NCBI RefSeq assembly: GCF_007677725.1
Contig: NZ_VEDF01000002.1
Coordinates: 186,001 to 250,000 of the forward strand
DNA: 64,000 nucleotides
Direction: 5' to 3'
From: Pseudomonas sp. URMO17WK12:I11
GTDB lineage: Bacteria; Pseudomonadota; Gammaproteobacteria; Pseudomonadales; Pseudomonadaceae
Both the position numbers and the translations under genes were made by a program. Shown here piece by piece: positions 41,414 to 51,840 of the stretch; the first letter of the stretch is position 1, and each line of letters begins with the position of its first letter. Under the pieces are notes generated by a model, which made no database searches, was not told the origin of the DNA, and saw only the letters and a list, made by a program, of their open reading frames with translations.

Positions 41414-41438
41414 AAAAAAAGCCGCCCTGAAGGGCGGC
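41414..41438 (-). terminator. Terminator of pckA
   Basis: GCCGCCCT and AGGGCGGC form an 8-bp stem with loop GA. On the minus strand it is followed by a long T-run (41413-41420), 24 bases after the pckA stop. Confidence 0.9.
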
Positions 41439-41462
41439 TCTCTGGGTGCTGCTGGCGCCAGC

Positions 41463-43010
41463 TTAGAGCTGAGGACCGGCGGCTTTGATGGCGTCGGAAA
41501 CTTCGAACTTCTTGAAGTTTTCGATGAACAGTTTGGCCAGGCCCTGAGCCGCCTCGTCATAGGCAGCTTTGTCTGCCCAGGTCGCGCGCGGGTTGAGCAG
41601 CTCGGTATCAACGCCCGGAACGGCCTTGGGCACGTCCAGGTTGATGATGTCCAGGTGCTCGGTTTCAGCGCCGACCAGAGCGCCGCTCTGGATGGCAGCG
41701 ATCACACCACGGGTGGTCGGGATGCTGAAACGCTTGCCCACGCCGTAGCCACCGCCGGTCCAACCGGTGTTGACCAGGTAGACCTTGGAGCCGAAGGCGT
41801 TGATACGCTTGATCAGCAGCTCGGCATACTCGCCAGCAGGACGTGGGAAGAACGGGGCGCCGAAGCAGGTGGAGAAGGTCGACTTGATGCCGCCGCCCGA
41901 ACCCATTTCGGTAGAACCAACCAGCGCGGTGTAGCCGGACAGGAAGTGATAGGCCGCCTGCTCGTTGTTCAGGATCGATACCGGTGGCAGCACGCCAGTC
42001 AGGTCGCAGGTCAGGAAGATGACCGCATTAGGCTCGCCACCCAGATTGGCTTCGGCGCGCTTGGCAACGTGCTCCAGCGGGTAGGCCGCGCGGCTGTTCT
42101 GGGTCAGGCTGACATCGGCATAGTCGGCATGCTTGTTGGCGTCGAGCACGACGTTTTCCAGCACAGCGCCATGCTTGATGGCTTTCCAGATGACCGGCTC
42201 GTTCTTCTCGGACAGGTCGATGCACTTGGCATAGCAGCCGCCTTCCATGTTGAACACGACGCCTTCGCCCCAACCGTGCTCGTCATCGCCGATCAGGTAG
42301 CGGCTTTCGTCGGCCGACAGGGTGGTCTTGCCGGTACCGGACAGGCCGAAGAACAGGGTCACATCGCCTTCTTCGCCGATGTTGGCAGCGCAGTGCATCG
42401 GCAGCACGTCGGCGGCCGGCAGCAAGAAGTTCTGCACCGAGAACATGGCTTTCTTCATCTCGCCGGCGTAGCGCATGCCAGCGATCAGCACCTTCTTCTG
42501 GGCGAAGTTGATGATCACGCAGCCGTCGGAGTTGGTGCCGTCGCGCTCAGGTTCGCAGACGAAGTTGGCGACGTTGAGGATCTGCCACTGGTCGCGACCG
42601 GCCGGGTTGAACTGGCCTGGCTCGGGGTTGATGAACAGGCAACGGCCGAACAGGTTCTGCCAGGCGGTTTGCGTGGTCATTTTCACCGGCAGGTAGTGCT
42701 CGGCAGCAGCCCCTACGTGAACGTAGGAAACGAAGTGATCCTGGGCGTTGTTGAACGCCTCGACGCGAGCCCACAGGGCATCGAACTTGTCGGCCGGGAA
42801 CTTGCGGTTGATCGGGCCCCAGGCGATGGCGTCCTGGGTGGAAGGTTCTTCGACGATGAAACGATCTGCCGGCGAGCGGCCAGTACGATGGCCGGTTTCG
42901 ACCACCAGTGCGCCCGTATCGGCCAGCACGCCTTCACCGCGTTGCAGCGCTTCTTCAACCAGCTTATCGACGCTCAGGTCGGTGTACACGGTGTTGTTGG
43001 CTTGCGTCAT
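41463..43010 (-). CDS. pckA: Phosphoenolpyruvate carboxykinase (ATP)
   Basis: The 515-residue enzyme converts oxaloacetate and ATP to phosphoenolpyruvate, the entry to gluconeogenesis. The ATP-type signatures are seen: [18 protein letters not shown], the P-loop [11 protein letters not shown] near residue 236, [26 protein letters not shown] with metal and substrate residues, and [26 protein letters not shown]. The ATG at 43010 fits the family ([13 protein letters not shown]); the longer frame is not needed. It stands alone, with a hairpin region (43130-43168) upstream. Confidence 0.96.
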   Translation of the reverse strand: MTQANNTVYTDLSVDKLVEEALQRGEGVLADTGALVVETGHRTGRSPADRFIVEEPSTQDAIAWGPINRKFPADKFDALWARVEAFNNAQDHFVSYVHVGAAAEHYLPVKMTTQTAWQNLFGRCLFINPEPGQFNPAGRDQWQILNVANFVCEPERDGTNSDGCVIINFAQKKVLIAGMRYAGEMKKAMFSVQNFLLPAADVLPMHCAANIGEEGDVTLFFGLSGTGKTTLSADESRYLIGDDEHGWGEGVVFNMEGGCYAKCIDLSEKNEPVIWKAIKHGAVLENVVLDANKHADYADVSLTQNSRAAYPLEHVAKRAEANLGGEPNAVIFLTCDLTGVLPPVSILNNEQAAYHFLSGYTALVGSTEMGSGGGIKSTFSTCFGAPFFPRPAGEYAELLIKRINAFGSKVYLVNTGWTGGGYGVGKRFSIPTTRGVIAAIQSGALVGAETEHLDIINLDVPKAVPGVDTELLNPRATWADKAAYDEAAQGLAKLFIENFKKFEVSDAIKAAGPQL

Positions 43011-43129
43011 GAGATACCCCATCCGGCCCGAGGCCGAGTGCTCCAAACGTTTTGTAGTTGTCTCGAAAAAACTACTACAGCGAAAAAAGTGGCCGGATTA
43101 TGCCAGAAACGCCCAAAAAAAGTAGGCCC

Positions 43130-43168
43130 CTCCTGTCAGATCTGCGCTTTTGCGCAATTCGACAGGAG
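43130..43168. other. Hairpin between hslO and pckA
   Basis: CTCCTGTC and GACAGGAG form an 8-bp stem, with TGCGC/GCGCA nested inside. It follows the hslO stop by 22 bases on the minus strand and may end that transcript. Confidence 0.5.
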
Positions 43169-43189
43169 ATTCCCCTGTAGTTAAACGTT

Positions 43190-44089
43190 TCAGTGGCGAG
43201 TTTCTGACGCCGCTTCTGTGCCGCCACCGGCAAACAGTTGCGCCACATCGCTCGCATCGAAGAAATAGCGCTCGTTGCAGAACTGGCAATCGATCTCGAC
43301 CTTGCCGCCGCACTCCTCGACCAGTGCCTTGGCATCTTGCTCGCCCAAACTGACCAGAGCATTGCCGGAACGTTCGCGCGAGCAGCTGCAGTTGAAGCGC
43401 AGCGGGTGGGTATCGAACAGGCGCACGGCGTCTTCGTGGTACAGGCGGTGCAGCAGGGTTTCGTTGTCCAGGCTCCACTCCTCGGGCTTGAGTGTGCTGG
43501 CCAATGCCACCACGTGCTGCCAGCTTTCCTCGCGCTCCTCATCGTCAGGCTGGCGATCGCGCGGCAGCTGCTGCAGCAGCAAGCCACGCGCCTTGCCATC
43601 CTGGGCATTGAGCCAGAAACGGGTATTGAGTTGCTGCGACTGCACGAAGTAGTTGGTGAAGCACTCCGACAGGGTGGCGCCGTCGAGATCGACGGTGCCC
43701 TGGTAGCGCTGGCCTTTGACCGGGTCGATGGTCAAGGTCAGATGGCCGTCGGGCATCAGTTGCGAAAGAGTGGCATCGGCCGGGATCTGCTCGGCCTCAT
43801 AGCGGGCCATGCCGCGGATGTCGCGCTCACCTGAGCATTCGACCATCAACAGCGGAATCGGCCCGGCCGAGCGCGCCTGCAGAATCAGCAAGCCGTCGAA
43901 TTTCATGGCGCCGACCAGCAGGGAAGTGGCGGCCATCAGCTCGCCGAGCAGGGTCTGCACCGGTTGTGGATAAGCATGACGCGCCAGCACCGCGGCGTAG
44001 CTGTCATCGAGAGACACCCACTCGCCGCGCACATCGCGCTCGTCGAAGATGAAACGTTGGGTGAAATCGGTATCTGGCATATCGCTCAT
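43190..44089 (-). CDS. hslO: Hsp33 redox-regulated chaperone
   Basis: The 299-residue cytoplasmic chaperone is activated by oxidation. The N-terminal substrate-binding domain is normal ([40 protein letters not shown]). The C-terminal zinc-redox switch has the family's C-x-C and C-x2-C pairs in NCSCSRER and [11 protein letters not shown]. The start at 44089 is followed by a second possible ATG three codons later. Confidence 0.96.
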   Translation of the reverse strand: MSDMPDTDFTQRFIFDERDVRGEWVSLDDSYAAVLARHAYPQPVQTLLGELMAATSLLVGAMKFDGLLILQARSAGPIPLLMVECSGERDIRGMARYEAEQIPADATLSQLMPDGHLTLTIDPVKGQRYQGTVDLDGATLSECFTNYFVQSQQLNTRFWLNAQDGKARGLLLQQLPRDRQPDDEEREESWQHVVALASTLKPEEWSLDNETLLHRLYHEDAVRLFDTHPLRFNCSCSRERSGNALVSLGEQDAKALVEECGGKVEIDCQFCNERYFFDASDVAQLFAGGGTEAASETRH

Positions 44090-44208
44090 AGGTTTTGGCT
44101 ATCTAAAAAATGATGACAAAATGGTTACATCGGGCGTCGGATTTGCCGATGTCCAATGGCGGAGCGTTCTTGAGACGCTCCGGGTCCTGTTTGAAATAGA
44201 GGTATTTT

Positions 44209-45003
44209 ATGGACAATCCACCGCTGTTCCAAGCAAGGTGGTCCTGGGGTCCTTTGGCAGTCTGCACGCTGCTGCCCATCGCCCTACTGTGTTTCTGGTT
44301 GTGGCCTTTTGGCCAGATCTTGTGCCTGACTTTCGACGAGTGGCTGTTCCACAGCCTCAACGCACCGTTGGCCGACAATACGCTGTGGCGCACGATCTGG
44401 ACGGTTGGCAGCCTGCGCCCGTTCGACATCGTCGTCGGCCTGATCCTGCTCGCCGTGCTGATCCGTGGCGACTGGGTGTTCAAGGCAGGCCAGGTGCGTC
44501 AGGCGTTCTTTGCCTTTCTGGTCACGCTGATCCTGTTAGTGGTGATTCGCGCGCTGTTTTCCAAGTGGGTCGATGCAATGGGTTGGCAGCATGACAGCCC
44601 GTCCATGGTGTTCGACAACGCCGTGCACCTGAGCGACTACTACCCGAATCTGGAAAAGGCCTGGGAATTGAAAGACCGCTCCAGCAAGAGTTTCCCAGGC
44701 GATCACGCCTCGGTGCTGTTGATCTGGGCGTTGTTCATGAGTCTGTTCAGCCGGCGCCTGGTGCAATACCTGGTGATCTGGGGTTTGGCCTTGCTGTTCA
44801 TGCTGCCGCGCCTGGTAGCGGGCGCGCACTGGGGGCAGGACGACTACATCGGCGGTCTGCTGATGGCCGTGCTGGCGCTGGGCTGGAGCTGTCACACGCC
44901 GCTGGCGGCCAAGAGCAGTGCGGCGCTGGTGCGCTGGACGGCGCCGCTGTTCGCCCTGGGCCGCAAGATACCATTGATCGGCCGCCTGGCCGTGATGCGT
45001 TGA
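44209..45003 (+). CDS. PAP2-family membrane phosphatase
   Basis: The 264-residue protein has about six transmembrane helices and the three-part phosphatase signature: KDRSSKSFPGDHAS (motif with phosphate-binding Lys/Arg and catalytic His) near residue 160, and RLVAGAHWGQD near residue 202. It is an inner-membrane lipid phosphatase or phosphotransferase, such as the LpxT or undecaprenyl-pyrophosphate types. Substrate is not assignable. It is transcribed opposite to hslO. Confidence 0.87.
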   Translation: MDNPPLFQARWSWGPLAVCTLLPIALLCFWLWPFGQILCLTFDEWLFHSLNAPLADNTLWRTIWTVGSLRPFDIVVGLILLAVLIRGDWVFKAGQVRQAFFAFLVTLILLVVIRALFSKWVDAMGWQHDSPSMVFDNAVHLSDYYPNLEKAWELKDRSSKSFPGDHASVLLIWALFMSLFSRRLVQYLVIWGLALLFMLPRLVAGAHWGQDDYIGGLLMAVLALGWSCHTPLAAKSSAALVRWTAPLFALGRKIPLIGRLAVMR

Positions 45004-45009
45004 CTGTAC

Positions 45010-45034
45010 GACGGGGTCGCAGCGCGGCCCCGTC
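45010..45034. terminator. Terminator between PAP2 and hslR genes
   Basis: GACGGGG and CCCCGTC, extended by CGC/GCG inside, form a stem of about 11 bp. It lies between convergent stops and may act on both. Confidence 0.65.
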
Positions 45035-45039
45035 TGCTT

Positions 45040-45441
45040 TCACTCGAAGCTGCCATGCAGCTGATGGATCTGGCGCCGCTGCTTCTTGTTCGGTCGCCCA
45101 TCGGTGGTCACTCCCATCGCCCCGGCCTTGCGCAACTGCGCAGCCTGTTCGCGGCGCTGGATACTGGCTTCGGTTTCCTCATACAGCGTCTGCGCCTCAG
45201 GCGCACCCCGGCGCACCAGCGACAGTGCCTTGACCACCACGGTGCGCTCATCGAAACCTGTGCGCAGCACGAATTCATCGCCCACCCGTGGCTCCTTGCC
45301 AGGTTTGCAGCGCTCGCCGCGGCAATGCACCTTGCCGCTCTCGATGGCCGCCTTGGCCAAGGCGCGGGTTTTATAAAAGCGCGCCGCCCACAACCATTTG
45401 TCCAGACGGACCTTGTCGTCGTCCTCGGCTTTTTGTGCCAT
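45040..45441 (-). CDS. hslR: Heat-shock protein 15 (S4-domain RNA-binding protein)
   Basis: The 133-residue protein has an N-terminal S4 RNA-binding domain (VRLDKWLWAARFYKTRALAKAAIESGKVHCRGERCKPGKEPRVGDEF) and a basic tail (GRPNKKQRRQIHQL). It is the Hsp15 homologue that binds stalled 50S subunits with nascent chains. The start at 45441 is the family ATG; the longer frame adds nine residues. Confidence 0.93.
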   Translation of the reverse strand: MAQKAEDDDKVRLDKWLWAARFYKTRALAKAAIESGKVHCRGERCKPGKEPRVGDEFVLRTGFDERTVVVKALSLVRRGAPEAQTLYEETEASIQRREQAAQLRKAGAMGVTTDGRPNKKQRRQIHQLHGSFE

Positions 45442-45550
45442 GTCGTTTCCTCGAATACAGTCGTTCATCGAACTGTACTACCGTAACGGACGGATGCAAA
45501 AAGTCGCGGGCCTGCTTACAGTTCACCACCTTACCCACAGGGTGTGCTTA

Positions 45551-46033
45551 GTGAAGAAATTTGACCATCTGACGGTGATCGGCCTGCGCGAGTGGGTGGC
45601 GCTGCCCGACCTTGGCGTCGCCGGCCTGCGCGCCAAGATCGACACCGGCGCCAGCACCTCCAGTCTGCATGCGACCGACATCGAGCCCTTCGAGCGCGAC
45701 GGCGAGCCCTGGGTCCGCTTCACTGCGCACCTGGGCTCGGTGGTGCAGCTGCGTCATCGCCGCTGCGAGGCACCGCTGGTGACGATGAAAACCATCAAGA
45801 GCTCCAACGGTCACGCGCAAATCCGCTATGTCATTCGCACCGCGCTGGCACTGGGCGATGCGGTATGGGAAATCGAATTCACCCTGGCGTGCCGCAAGAG
45901 CATGCGTTACCGCCTGCTGCTGGGCTCCAAAGCCCTCATCCAGGGGCAACTTGTGGTCAACCCGGGGCTCAAATACGTGCAAGACAAACCGGCCTATCCG
46001 GCCACCCTCTCTCCTGTCACAGGTGCTGCATGA
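45551..46033 (+). CDS. rimB: RimB, retropepsin-like ATP-dependent zinc protease family
   Basis: The 160-residue protein contains the aspartic-protease-like motif [20 protein letters not shown] near residue 26 and belongs to the family encoded beside rimK in Pseudomonas. In P. fluorescens the RimABK proteins control poly-glutamylation of ribosomal protein S6 (RpsF), and RimB acts as a protease in that system. The start is GTG at 45551; the longer open frame continues upstream to 45398 without a better start. It shares ATGA with rimK. Confidence 0.88.
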   Translation: MKKFDHLTVIGLREWVALPDLGVAGLRAKIDTGASTSSLHATDIEPFERDGEPWVRFTAHLGSVVQLRHRRCEAPLVTMKTIKSSNGHAQIRYVIRTALALGDAVWEIEFTLACRKSMRYRLLLGSKALIQGQLVVNPGLKYVQDKPAYPATLSPVTGAA

Positions 46034-46935
46034 AGATCGCTGTGCTTTCGCGCAATCCGCGTCTGTATTCCACCCGCCGCCTGGTCGAAGCCGGCACCCA
46101 GCGGGGCCACGAAATGGTGGTGATCGATACCTTGCGGGCCTACATGAACATTGCCAGCCACAAGCCGCAGATCCATTACCGAGGCAAACCGCTGGAAGGG
46201 TTCGATGCGGTCATCCCGCGCATCGGTGCTTCCGTGACGTTCTATGGCTGCGCGGTGCTGCGCCAATTCGAGATGATGGGCGTCTACCCACTGAACGAAT
46301 CGGTGGCGATCGCCCGCTCGCGTGACAAGCTGCGTTCGCTGCAGTTGCTGTCACGCCGCGGCATCGGCCTGCCGATCACCGGCTTTGCGCATTCGCCGGA
46401 CGATATCCCCGACCTGATCCAGATGGTCAATGGCGCGCCCCTGGTGATCAAGGTGCTCGAAGGCACCCAAGGCATCGGCGTGGTGCTGTGCGAAACGACC
46501 AAGGCCGCCGAGTCGGTGATCGAGGCGTTCATGGGCCTGAAGCAGAACATCATGGTGCAGGAGTACATCAAGGAAGCGGGCGGCGCCGATATCCGTTGCT
46601 TCGTGGTGGGCGACAAGGTGATCGCGTCGATGAAGCGTCAGGCCAAGCCAGGGGAGTTTCGTTCAAACCTGCACCGCGGCGGCGTGGCCAGCCTGATCAA
46701 GATCACCCCCGAGGAGCGCATGACGGCGATCCGCGCGGCCAAGGTGATGGGCCTGAGCGTGGCAGGCGTGGATATCCTGCGCTCGAACCACGGGCCGTTG
46801 GTGATGGAAGTCAATTCTTCACCGGGCCTGGAGGGCATCGAAGTGACCACCTCCAAGGATGTGGCAGGCATGATCATCGAGCATCTGGAAAAGCACGGCG
46901 TGCCGAACCAGACCCGCACCAAGGGCAAGGGCTGA
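46030..46935 (+). CDS. rimK: Ribosomal protein S6 glutamate ligase RimK
   Basis: The 301-residue ATP-grasp ligase adds glutamate residues to the C-terminus of ribosomal protein S6. Motifs are [19 protein letters not shown], the nucleotide-binding [18 protein letters not shown] near residue 140, and the metal-binding [13 protein letters not shown] near residue 259. It overlaps rimB by four bases. Such operons adjust ribosome composition and attachment behaviour in Pseudomonas. A strong palindromic terminator follows. Confidence 0.95.
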   Translation: MKIAVLSRNPRLYSTRRLVEAGTQRGHEMVVIDTLRAYMNIASHKPQIHYRGKPLEGFDAVIPRIGASVTFYGCAVLRQFEMMGVYPLNESVAIARSRDKLRSLQLLSRRGIGLPITGFAHSPDDIPDLIQMVNGAPLVIKVLEGTQGIGVVLCETTKAAESVIEAFMGLKQNIMVQEYIKEAGGADIRCFVVGDKVIASMKRQAKPGEFRSNLHRGGVASLIKITPEERMTAIRAAKVMGLSVAGVDILRSNHGPLVMEVNSSPGLEGIEVTTSKDVAGMIIEHLEKHGVPNQTRTKGKG

Positions 46936-46943
46936 ACCGAACG

Positions 46944-46980
46944 AGCGGCCCGGTCGCGCTTTCAAGGCGACCGGGCCGCT
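46944..46980. terminator. Bidirectional terminator between rimK and envZ
   Basis: AGCGGCCCGGTCGC and GCGACCGGGCCGCT form a perfect 14-bp stem with a nine-base loop, between the convergent stops of rimK and envZ. Confidence 0.85.
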
Positions 46981-46985
46981 AGCCC

Positions 46986-48299
46986 TCACACCGCGTTACG
47001 CGGCAGCAGCAGCCCCAATGGCAAGCGCACTCGCGCTTCGATGCCGCCACCGGAACGGTTGCGCAGCTCGACATTGCCGCCATGCTGTGCGGCGATGCGC
47101 TTGACGATGGCAAGCCCCAGGCCAGTGCCTTTGCCTCCCCGCGCGCGGTCGCCACGAATGAACGGGTTGAAGATGGTTTCCAGCTCGGACTCGTCGATCC
47201 CGGTGCCGCGGTCGAGCACGCTGAGCACCACATAGGGCGCGCTCTCGTCGCCCGACACATAAGCGGCCACCTCCACGCCCTTGCCAGCATGGTGCAGCGC
47301 ATTGCCGATCAGGTTGTCGAGCATGCGCTTGAGCGAAACCCGGCGCAGCGGGAACGGCGGGATAGGCTCGAGGCACAGGCGCACGCGCTCTTCTGGCTGG
47401 TTGTAGGGCGCTACTACTTCACGCACCAGGTGGGCCAGGTCGACCTCTTCGACCGGCTCGTCCCGGCCATCGCGGATAAACGCCAGGAACTGATCGAGAA
47501 TCGCGTCCATGTCCTCGATATCGCGCACCATATCGTCACTCAGCTCGCTGTCGCTGCCCAGCAACGAGAGCGACAGGCGCAGGCGCGTCAGTGGCGTGCG
47601 CAGGTCGTGGGACACGCCGGCCAACATCAGTTCGCGCTCTCGCCCGGCTTGTTCGACGTCCTCGGCCATTTGATTGAAGGCGCGGTACACCTCGGTCATC
47701 TCGCTCGGCGTATCGCTGATCGGCAGGCGCACGCTGCGCCCCTGGCCCAGTTGCCGCGCAGCGAACACCAGGCGCTTGAGCGGCTGGTTGAGCTGACGTA
47801 CGAAAATCCACGCCGACGCCGTGGACAGTAAACCGATTGCCAGGAACCATCCCAGCACGTTCCAGATTTTTTGCCCGCGCAGCGGGTGCGGATACAACGG
47901 CACTTTCAGCCAGCCCGGGCCCAGGCTCGGCGCATTCACCCACAGCGCCGGCGGGGCATGGATGCGCAGGCGCACTTCGGTGTCTTCACCCAGTTCGGCC
48001 TGCATCTGGCGCTGGTAGATTTCGCTGTAGGGCCAGTGTTGCTCGCCCTCCGGCACGCCCGAACCCGTCACGCGGATCAGGCCAGCGGCCTCGGCGATCT
48101 TGTCCCGGTTTTCTTCGTCGGCCGCCCAATAGGCGCGCAGGGTCAGCGCAACGCCGTGGCTGTACTGGCGATCGACCAGCACGTCCTCGTTCATTAGGAG
48201 GTACACCAGCGTCAATGCCTTGGAAAACAGCACGACGATCAGCACCAGCCACAGCGTGCGGGCGAAGAAGCTCTGCGGGAACCACAGCGGCGTTTTCAT
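46986..48299 (-). CDS. envZ: Osmolarity sensor histidine kinase EnvZ
   Basis: The 437-residue inner-membrane kinase is the partner of OmpR. Two membrane segments (near residues 12-34 and 150-172) flank a periplasmic domain of about 110 residues. HAMP is RQLNQPLKRLVFAARQLGQG, the H-box is AGVSHDLRTPLTRLRLSLSL, the N-box is MLDNLIGNALHHA, and G-boxes are RGTGIDESELETIF and GGKGTGLGLAIV. It is encoded after ompR with 13 bases between. The start at 48299 is the normal one; the longer frame adds 19 residues. Confidence 0.95.
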   Translation of the reverse strand: MKTPLWFPQSFFARTLWLVLIVVLFSKALTLVYLLMNEDVLVDRQYSHGVALTLRAYWAADEENRDKIAEAAGLIRVTGSGVPEGEQHWPYSEIYQRQMQAELGEDTEVRLRIHAPPALWVNAPSLGPGWLKVPLYPHPLRGQKIWNVLGWFLAIGLLSTASAWIFVRQLNQPLKRLVFAARQLGQGRSVRLPISDTPSEMTEVYRAFNQMAEDVEQAGRERELMLAGVSHDLRTPLTRLRLSLSLLGSDSELSDDMVRDIEDMDAILDQFLAFIRDGRDEPVEEVDLAHLVREVVAPYNQPEERVRLCLEPIPPFPLRRVSLKRMLDNLIGNALHHAGKGVEVAAYVSGDESAPYVVLSVLDRGTGIDESELETIFNPFIRGDRARGGKGTGLGLAIVKRIAAQHGGNVELRNRSGGGIEARVRLPLGLLLPRNAV

Positions 48300-48312
48300 C
48301 GACGACGCTGCA

Positions 48313-49053
48313 TCATTTGCCGGCGTTTCCGTCTGGCACGAACACGTAGCCCACACCCCACACCGTCTGGATATAGCGCGGCTTGGACGGGTCCGGTTCG
48401 ATCATGCGGCGCAGACGCGAAATCTGCACGTCGATGGAGCGCTCCAGTGCATCCCACTCGCGGCCACGCGCCAGGTTCATCAGCTTGTCGCGGGTCAGCG
48501 GCTCGCGCGCATGCATGACCAGGGCCTTGAGCACGGCGAATTCGCCGGTGGTGAGCATGTGCACTTCGTCGCCACGCTTGAGTTCGCGGGTCGCCAGCGA
48601 CAGCTCGTAGTCGCCGAACGTGACCGACTCGTCCTCGCTGCCTGGGGCACCAGGCACGCTCGGCGCCTGGCGGCGCAACACGGCCTTGACCCGCGCCATC
48701 AGCTCGTCGGGGTTGAAAGGCTTGCCCAGGTAGTCGTCGGCGCCCAGCTCCAGGCCCTTGATGCGGCTGAGCTCGTCACCCTTGGCGGTGAGCATGATGA
48801 TCGGGATCTGGTTGTTCGACTGGCGCAGGCGCTTGCACGCCGAGAGGCCGTCTTCGCCTGGCAGCATCAGGTCGAGCACCACCAGGTTGAACACCTCGCG
48901 TTGCAGCAGGCGGTCCATCTGTTCGGTATTGGGCACCGCACGGGCGCGATAGCCCTTGCTGGTGAAGAAACGCTCCAGCAGGCTGCTCAGCCCCGGATCG
49001 TCGTCGACGATGAGAATCTTGTCACCTTCAGCGGTGTTCGCAGTGCCGGTCAT
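48313..49053 (-). CDS. ompR: Response regulator OmpR
   Basis: The 246-residue regulator has a receiver domain (LIVDDDPGLSSLLERFF, phosphorylated Asp in FNLVVLDLMLPGEDG near residue 62, lysine in YLGKPFNPDEL) and a winged-helix DNA-binding domain (TGEFAVLKALVMHAREPLTRDKLMNLARGREWDALERSIDVQISRLRRMIE). The sequence closely follows OmpR. It precedes envZ in the operon. Targets, as in related species, are probably envelope and osmotic genes. Confidence 0.96.
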   Translation of the reverse strand: MTGTANTAEGDKILIVDDDPGLSSLLERFFTSKGYRARAVPNTEQMDRLLQREVFNLVVLDLMLPGEDGLSACKRLRQSNNQIPIIMLTAKGDELSRIKGLELGADDYLGKPFNPDELMARVKAVLRRQAPSVPGAPGSEDESVTFGDYELSLATRELKRGDEVHMLTTGEFAVLKALVMHAREPLTRDKLMNLARGREWDALERSIDVQISRLRRMIEPDPSKPRYIQTVWGVGYVFVPDGNAGK

Positions 49054-49269
49054 GAATAACTCCTCTGATGTCGCCGCGCATTATGGCGTAGCCAATGCTG
49101 CCCGTTGCGTGAGCATTGTTAGCAGATTTTTCCCCGGGCGCCACTGCCGGGTGGCCGGGCGCCATCACCGCAAGGCGCTGGCGATGGGTATAATGCGCCG
49201 CTTCGATCCAGCGCCACTGGGCCAATGCCCCTGCGGCGCCCCCGTATTCACAAATGTCAGGTGGTTCAC

Positions 49270-51594
49270 ATGGACAGCATCAACAGCCGTATCGCCGAAG
49301 AACTGGGCGTACGCCCCCAGCAGGTCGAGGCGGCCGTGGGCTTGTTGGACGAAGGCTCGACCGTGCCCTTCATTGCCCGTTATCGCAAGGAAGTCACCGG
49401 CAGCCTCGACGACACCCAGTTGCGCCATCTGGAAGAACGCCTGCGTTACCTGCGTGAGCTCGACGACCGCCGCGCCAGCATCCTCTCCAGCATCGAGGAG
49501 CAGGGCAAGCTGACCCCCGAGCTGGCCCGCGAGATCAAGCTGGCCGATACCAAGACCCGTCTCGAAGACCTCTACCTGCCGTACAAGCAGAAGCGCCGCA
49601 CCAAGGGCCAGATCGCCCTGGAAGCCGGCCTTGGCGCGCTGGCCGACGGCCTGTTCGAAAACCCCGACCTGGCCCCTGAAAGCGAAGCCGCGCGTTTCGT
49701 CGATGGCGAAAAAGGCGTTGCCGATGTAAAAGCGGCGCTCGAAGGCGCCAAGTACATCCTCATGGAGCGCTTCGCCGAAGATGCCGCCCTGCTCGACAAG
49801 CTGCGCAACTTCCTCAAGCAGGAAGCCGTGCTCAGCGCGCGCGTGGTGGCTGGCAAGGAAGACGAAGGCGCGAAGTTCCGCGATTACTTCGCCCATGACG
49901 AGCTGCTGCGCAATGCCCCCTCGCACCGTGCCCTGGCGATCTTCCGTGGCCGCAACGAAGGCGTATTGAGCGCCTCGCTCAAGGTCGGCGAGGAGCTGCC
50001 CGGAACCCTGCACCCGTGCGAGCTGATGATCGGCCAGCATGTCGGCATCGAGAACCGCGGTCGGGCGGCCGACAAGTGGCTCGGCGAAGTGGTGCGTTGG
50101 ACCTGGAAGGTCAAGCTCTACACCCACCTGGAAACCGACCTGTTCGGCGAGCTGCGCGACAACGCCGAGGGCGAGGCCATCAACGTCTTCGCCCACAATC
50201 TGCACGACTTGCTGCTGGCCGCACCGGCAGGCCCACGGGCGACGCTGGGCTTCGACCCGGGCCTGCGCACCGGCTGCAAGATCGCCGTGGTCGATGCCAC
50301 CGGCAAGTTGCTCGACTACACCACGGTCTACCCGCATGCGCCGAAGAACGAATGGGATCGCACCCTCTCGGTGATGGCGGCGCTGTGCGCCAAGCACTCG
50401 GTCGAATTGATCGCCATCGGCAACGGCACCGCCAGCCGCGAGAGCGACAAGCTGGTGGCAGACCTGGTCAAGAAATACCCAGCGCTGAACATCACCAAGA
50501 TCATGGTTTCCGAAGCCGGCGCCTCGGTGTATTCGGCTTCCGAACTGGCTGCCCGCGAATTCCCCGACCTCGACGTCTCGATCCGTGGCGCGGTGTCGAT
50601 CGCCCGGCGCCTGCAGGACCCCCTGGCCGAGCTGGTCAAGATCGACCCGAAATCCATTGGCGTCGGCCAATACCAGCACGATGTCTCGCAGGTGAAACTG
50701 GCGCGCGGCTTGGACGCGGTGGTCGAAGACTGTGTGAACGCCGTGGGCGTGGACGTCAACACGGCCTCGGTGGCGCTGCTGACGCGCATCTCCGGCCTCA
50801 ATGCGACCCTGGCCCAGAATATCGTCGCGCACCGCGACGCCAATGGCCCGTTCGCCACCCGAGCGGCGCTGAAAAAGGTCAGCCGCCTGGGCGAGAAGAC
50901 CTTCGAGCAGGCGGCCGGCTTCTTGCGTGTGATGAATGGCAGCAACCCGCTGGACGCCTCGGCCGTGCACCCTGAAGCCTACCCGCTGGTACAGCGCATC
51001 GCCGCCGACACCGATCGCGACATTCGCTCGCTGATCGGTGACAGCAGCTTCCTCAAGCGCCTGGACCCGAAGACCTTCACCGATGAGACCTTCGGCTTGC
51101 CTACCGTCACCGACATCCTCCAGGAACTGGACAAGCCTGGCCGCGACCCGCGTCCTGAGTTCAAGACCGCCACCTTCCAGGATGGCGTCGAGGACCTCAA
51201 GGACCTGCAGCCGGGCATGATCCTCGAAGGCGTGGTGACCAACGTCACCAACTTCGGTGCTTTCGTCGACATCGGCGTGCACCAGGATGGCCTGGTACAC
51301 ATCTCGGCGTTGTCGGAGAAGTTCGTCAAGGATCCCCGCGAAGCGGTCAAGGCCGGCGATGTGGTGAAGGTCAAGGTCATGGAAGTGGATATCCCGCGCA
51401 AGCGCGTCGGCCTGTCGATGCGCATGGGCGATACCCCGGGTGAAAAGGTCGAGGGCAACCGCGGTGGCAGCCGTGGCGGCGCCGGCAACCGCCAGCAACC
51501 AGCGCCGCGCGCGCGTGAAACCGCCGCCGCTGCGCCGAGCAACAACGCCATGGCCGCACTGTTCGCCAATGCCAAGCAACTGAAGAAGAAATAG
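49270..51594 (+). CDS. tex: Tex, S1-domain RNA-binding transcription accessory protein
   Basis: The 774-residue cytoplasmic protein has the Tex N-terminal helical region ([27 protein letters not shown]), a YqgF-like nuclease-fold domain ([23 protein letters not shown]), a helix-hairpin-helix pair ([41 protein letters not shown]) and a C-terminal S1 domain ([38 protein letters not shown]). A basic low-complexity tail follows. The ATG at 49270 fits the family; the frame extends 15 codons upstream. Confidence 0.95.
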   Translation: MDSINSRIAEELGVRPQQVEAAVGLLDEGSTVPFIARYRKEVTGSLDDTQLRHLEERLRYLRELDDRRASILSSIEEQGKLTPELAREIKLADTKTRLEDLYLPYKQKRRTKGQIALEAGLGALADGLFENPDLAPESEAARFVDGEKGVADVKAALEGAKYILMERFAEDAALLDKLRNFLKQEAVLSARVVAGKEDEGAKFRDYFAHDELLRNAPSHRALAIFRGRNEGVLSASLKVGEELPGTLHPCELMIGQHVGIENRGRAADKWLGEVVRWTWKVKLYTHLETDLFGELRDNAEGEAINVFAHNLHDLLLAAPAGPRATLGFDPGLRTGCKIAVVDATGKLLDYTTVYPHAPKNEWDRTLSVMAALCAKHSVELIAIGNGTASRESDKLVADLVKKYPALNITKIMVSEAGASVYSASELAAREFPDLDVSIRGAVSIARRLQDPLAELVKIDPKSIGVGQYQHDVSQVKLARGLDAVVEDCVNAVGVDVNTASVALLTRISGLNATLAQNIVAHRDANGPFATRAALKKVSRLGEKTFEQAAGFLRVMNGSNPLDASAVHPEAYPLVQRIAADTDRDIRSLIGDSSFLKRLDPKTFTDETFGLPTVTDILQELDKPGRDPRPEFKTATFQDGVEDLKDLQPGMILEGVVTNVTNFGAFVDIGVHQDGLVHISALSEKFVKDPREAVKAGDVVKVKVMEVDIPRKRVGLSMRMGDTPGEKVEGNRGGSRGGAGNRQQPAPRARETAAAAPSNNAMAALFANAKQLKKK

Positions 51595-51840
51595 GCCCGT
51601 CACGCCCTGCCCTGGGCGGGTCGACGTCGACGTAGCTCAAGGCGACAAGCGCGTCGCCATGGCTAGGGAACCTTCACGGTTCTCTAGCTCACCAAGGGGT
51701 AACTGCGGTATTTTTCGGCAGTGGTTGGCACTGCCGGAACCGCGTAAACCAGGCGACAACGCCAGTTCCTTTCTTCCTACCCTTGTAGACCGTCATTTCT
51801 ACCCCCATATTGGGGCGACTGATGCGTGAAGGAATACACC
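51595..51840. other. Intergenic region between tex and gshA
   Basis: This gap of about 245 bases holds a short hairpin (GGCAGTG, 51717, with CACTGCC) and no gene. The gshA start lies at its right end. Confidence 0.5.
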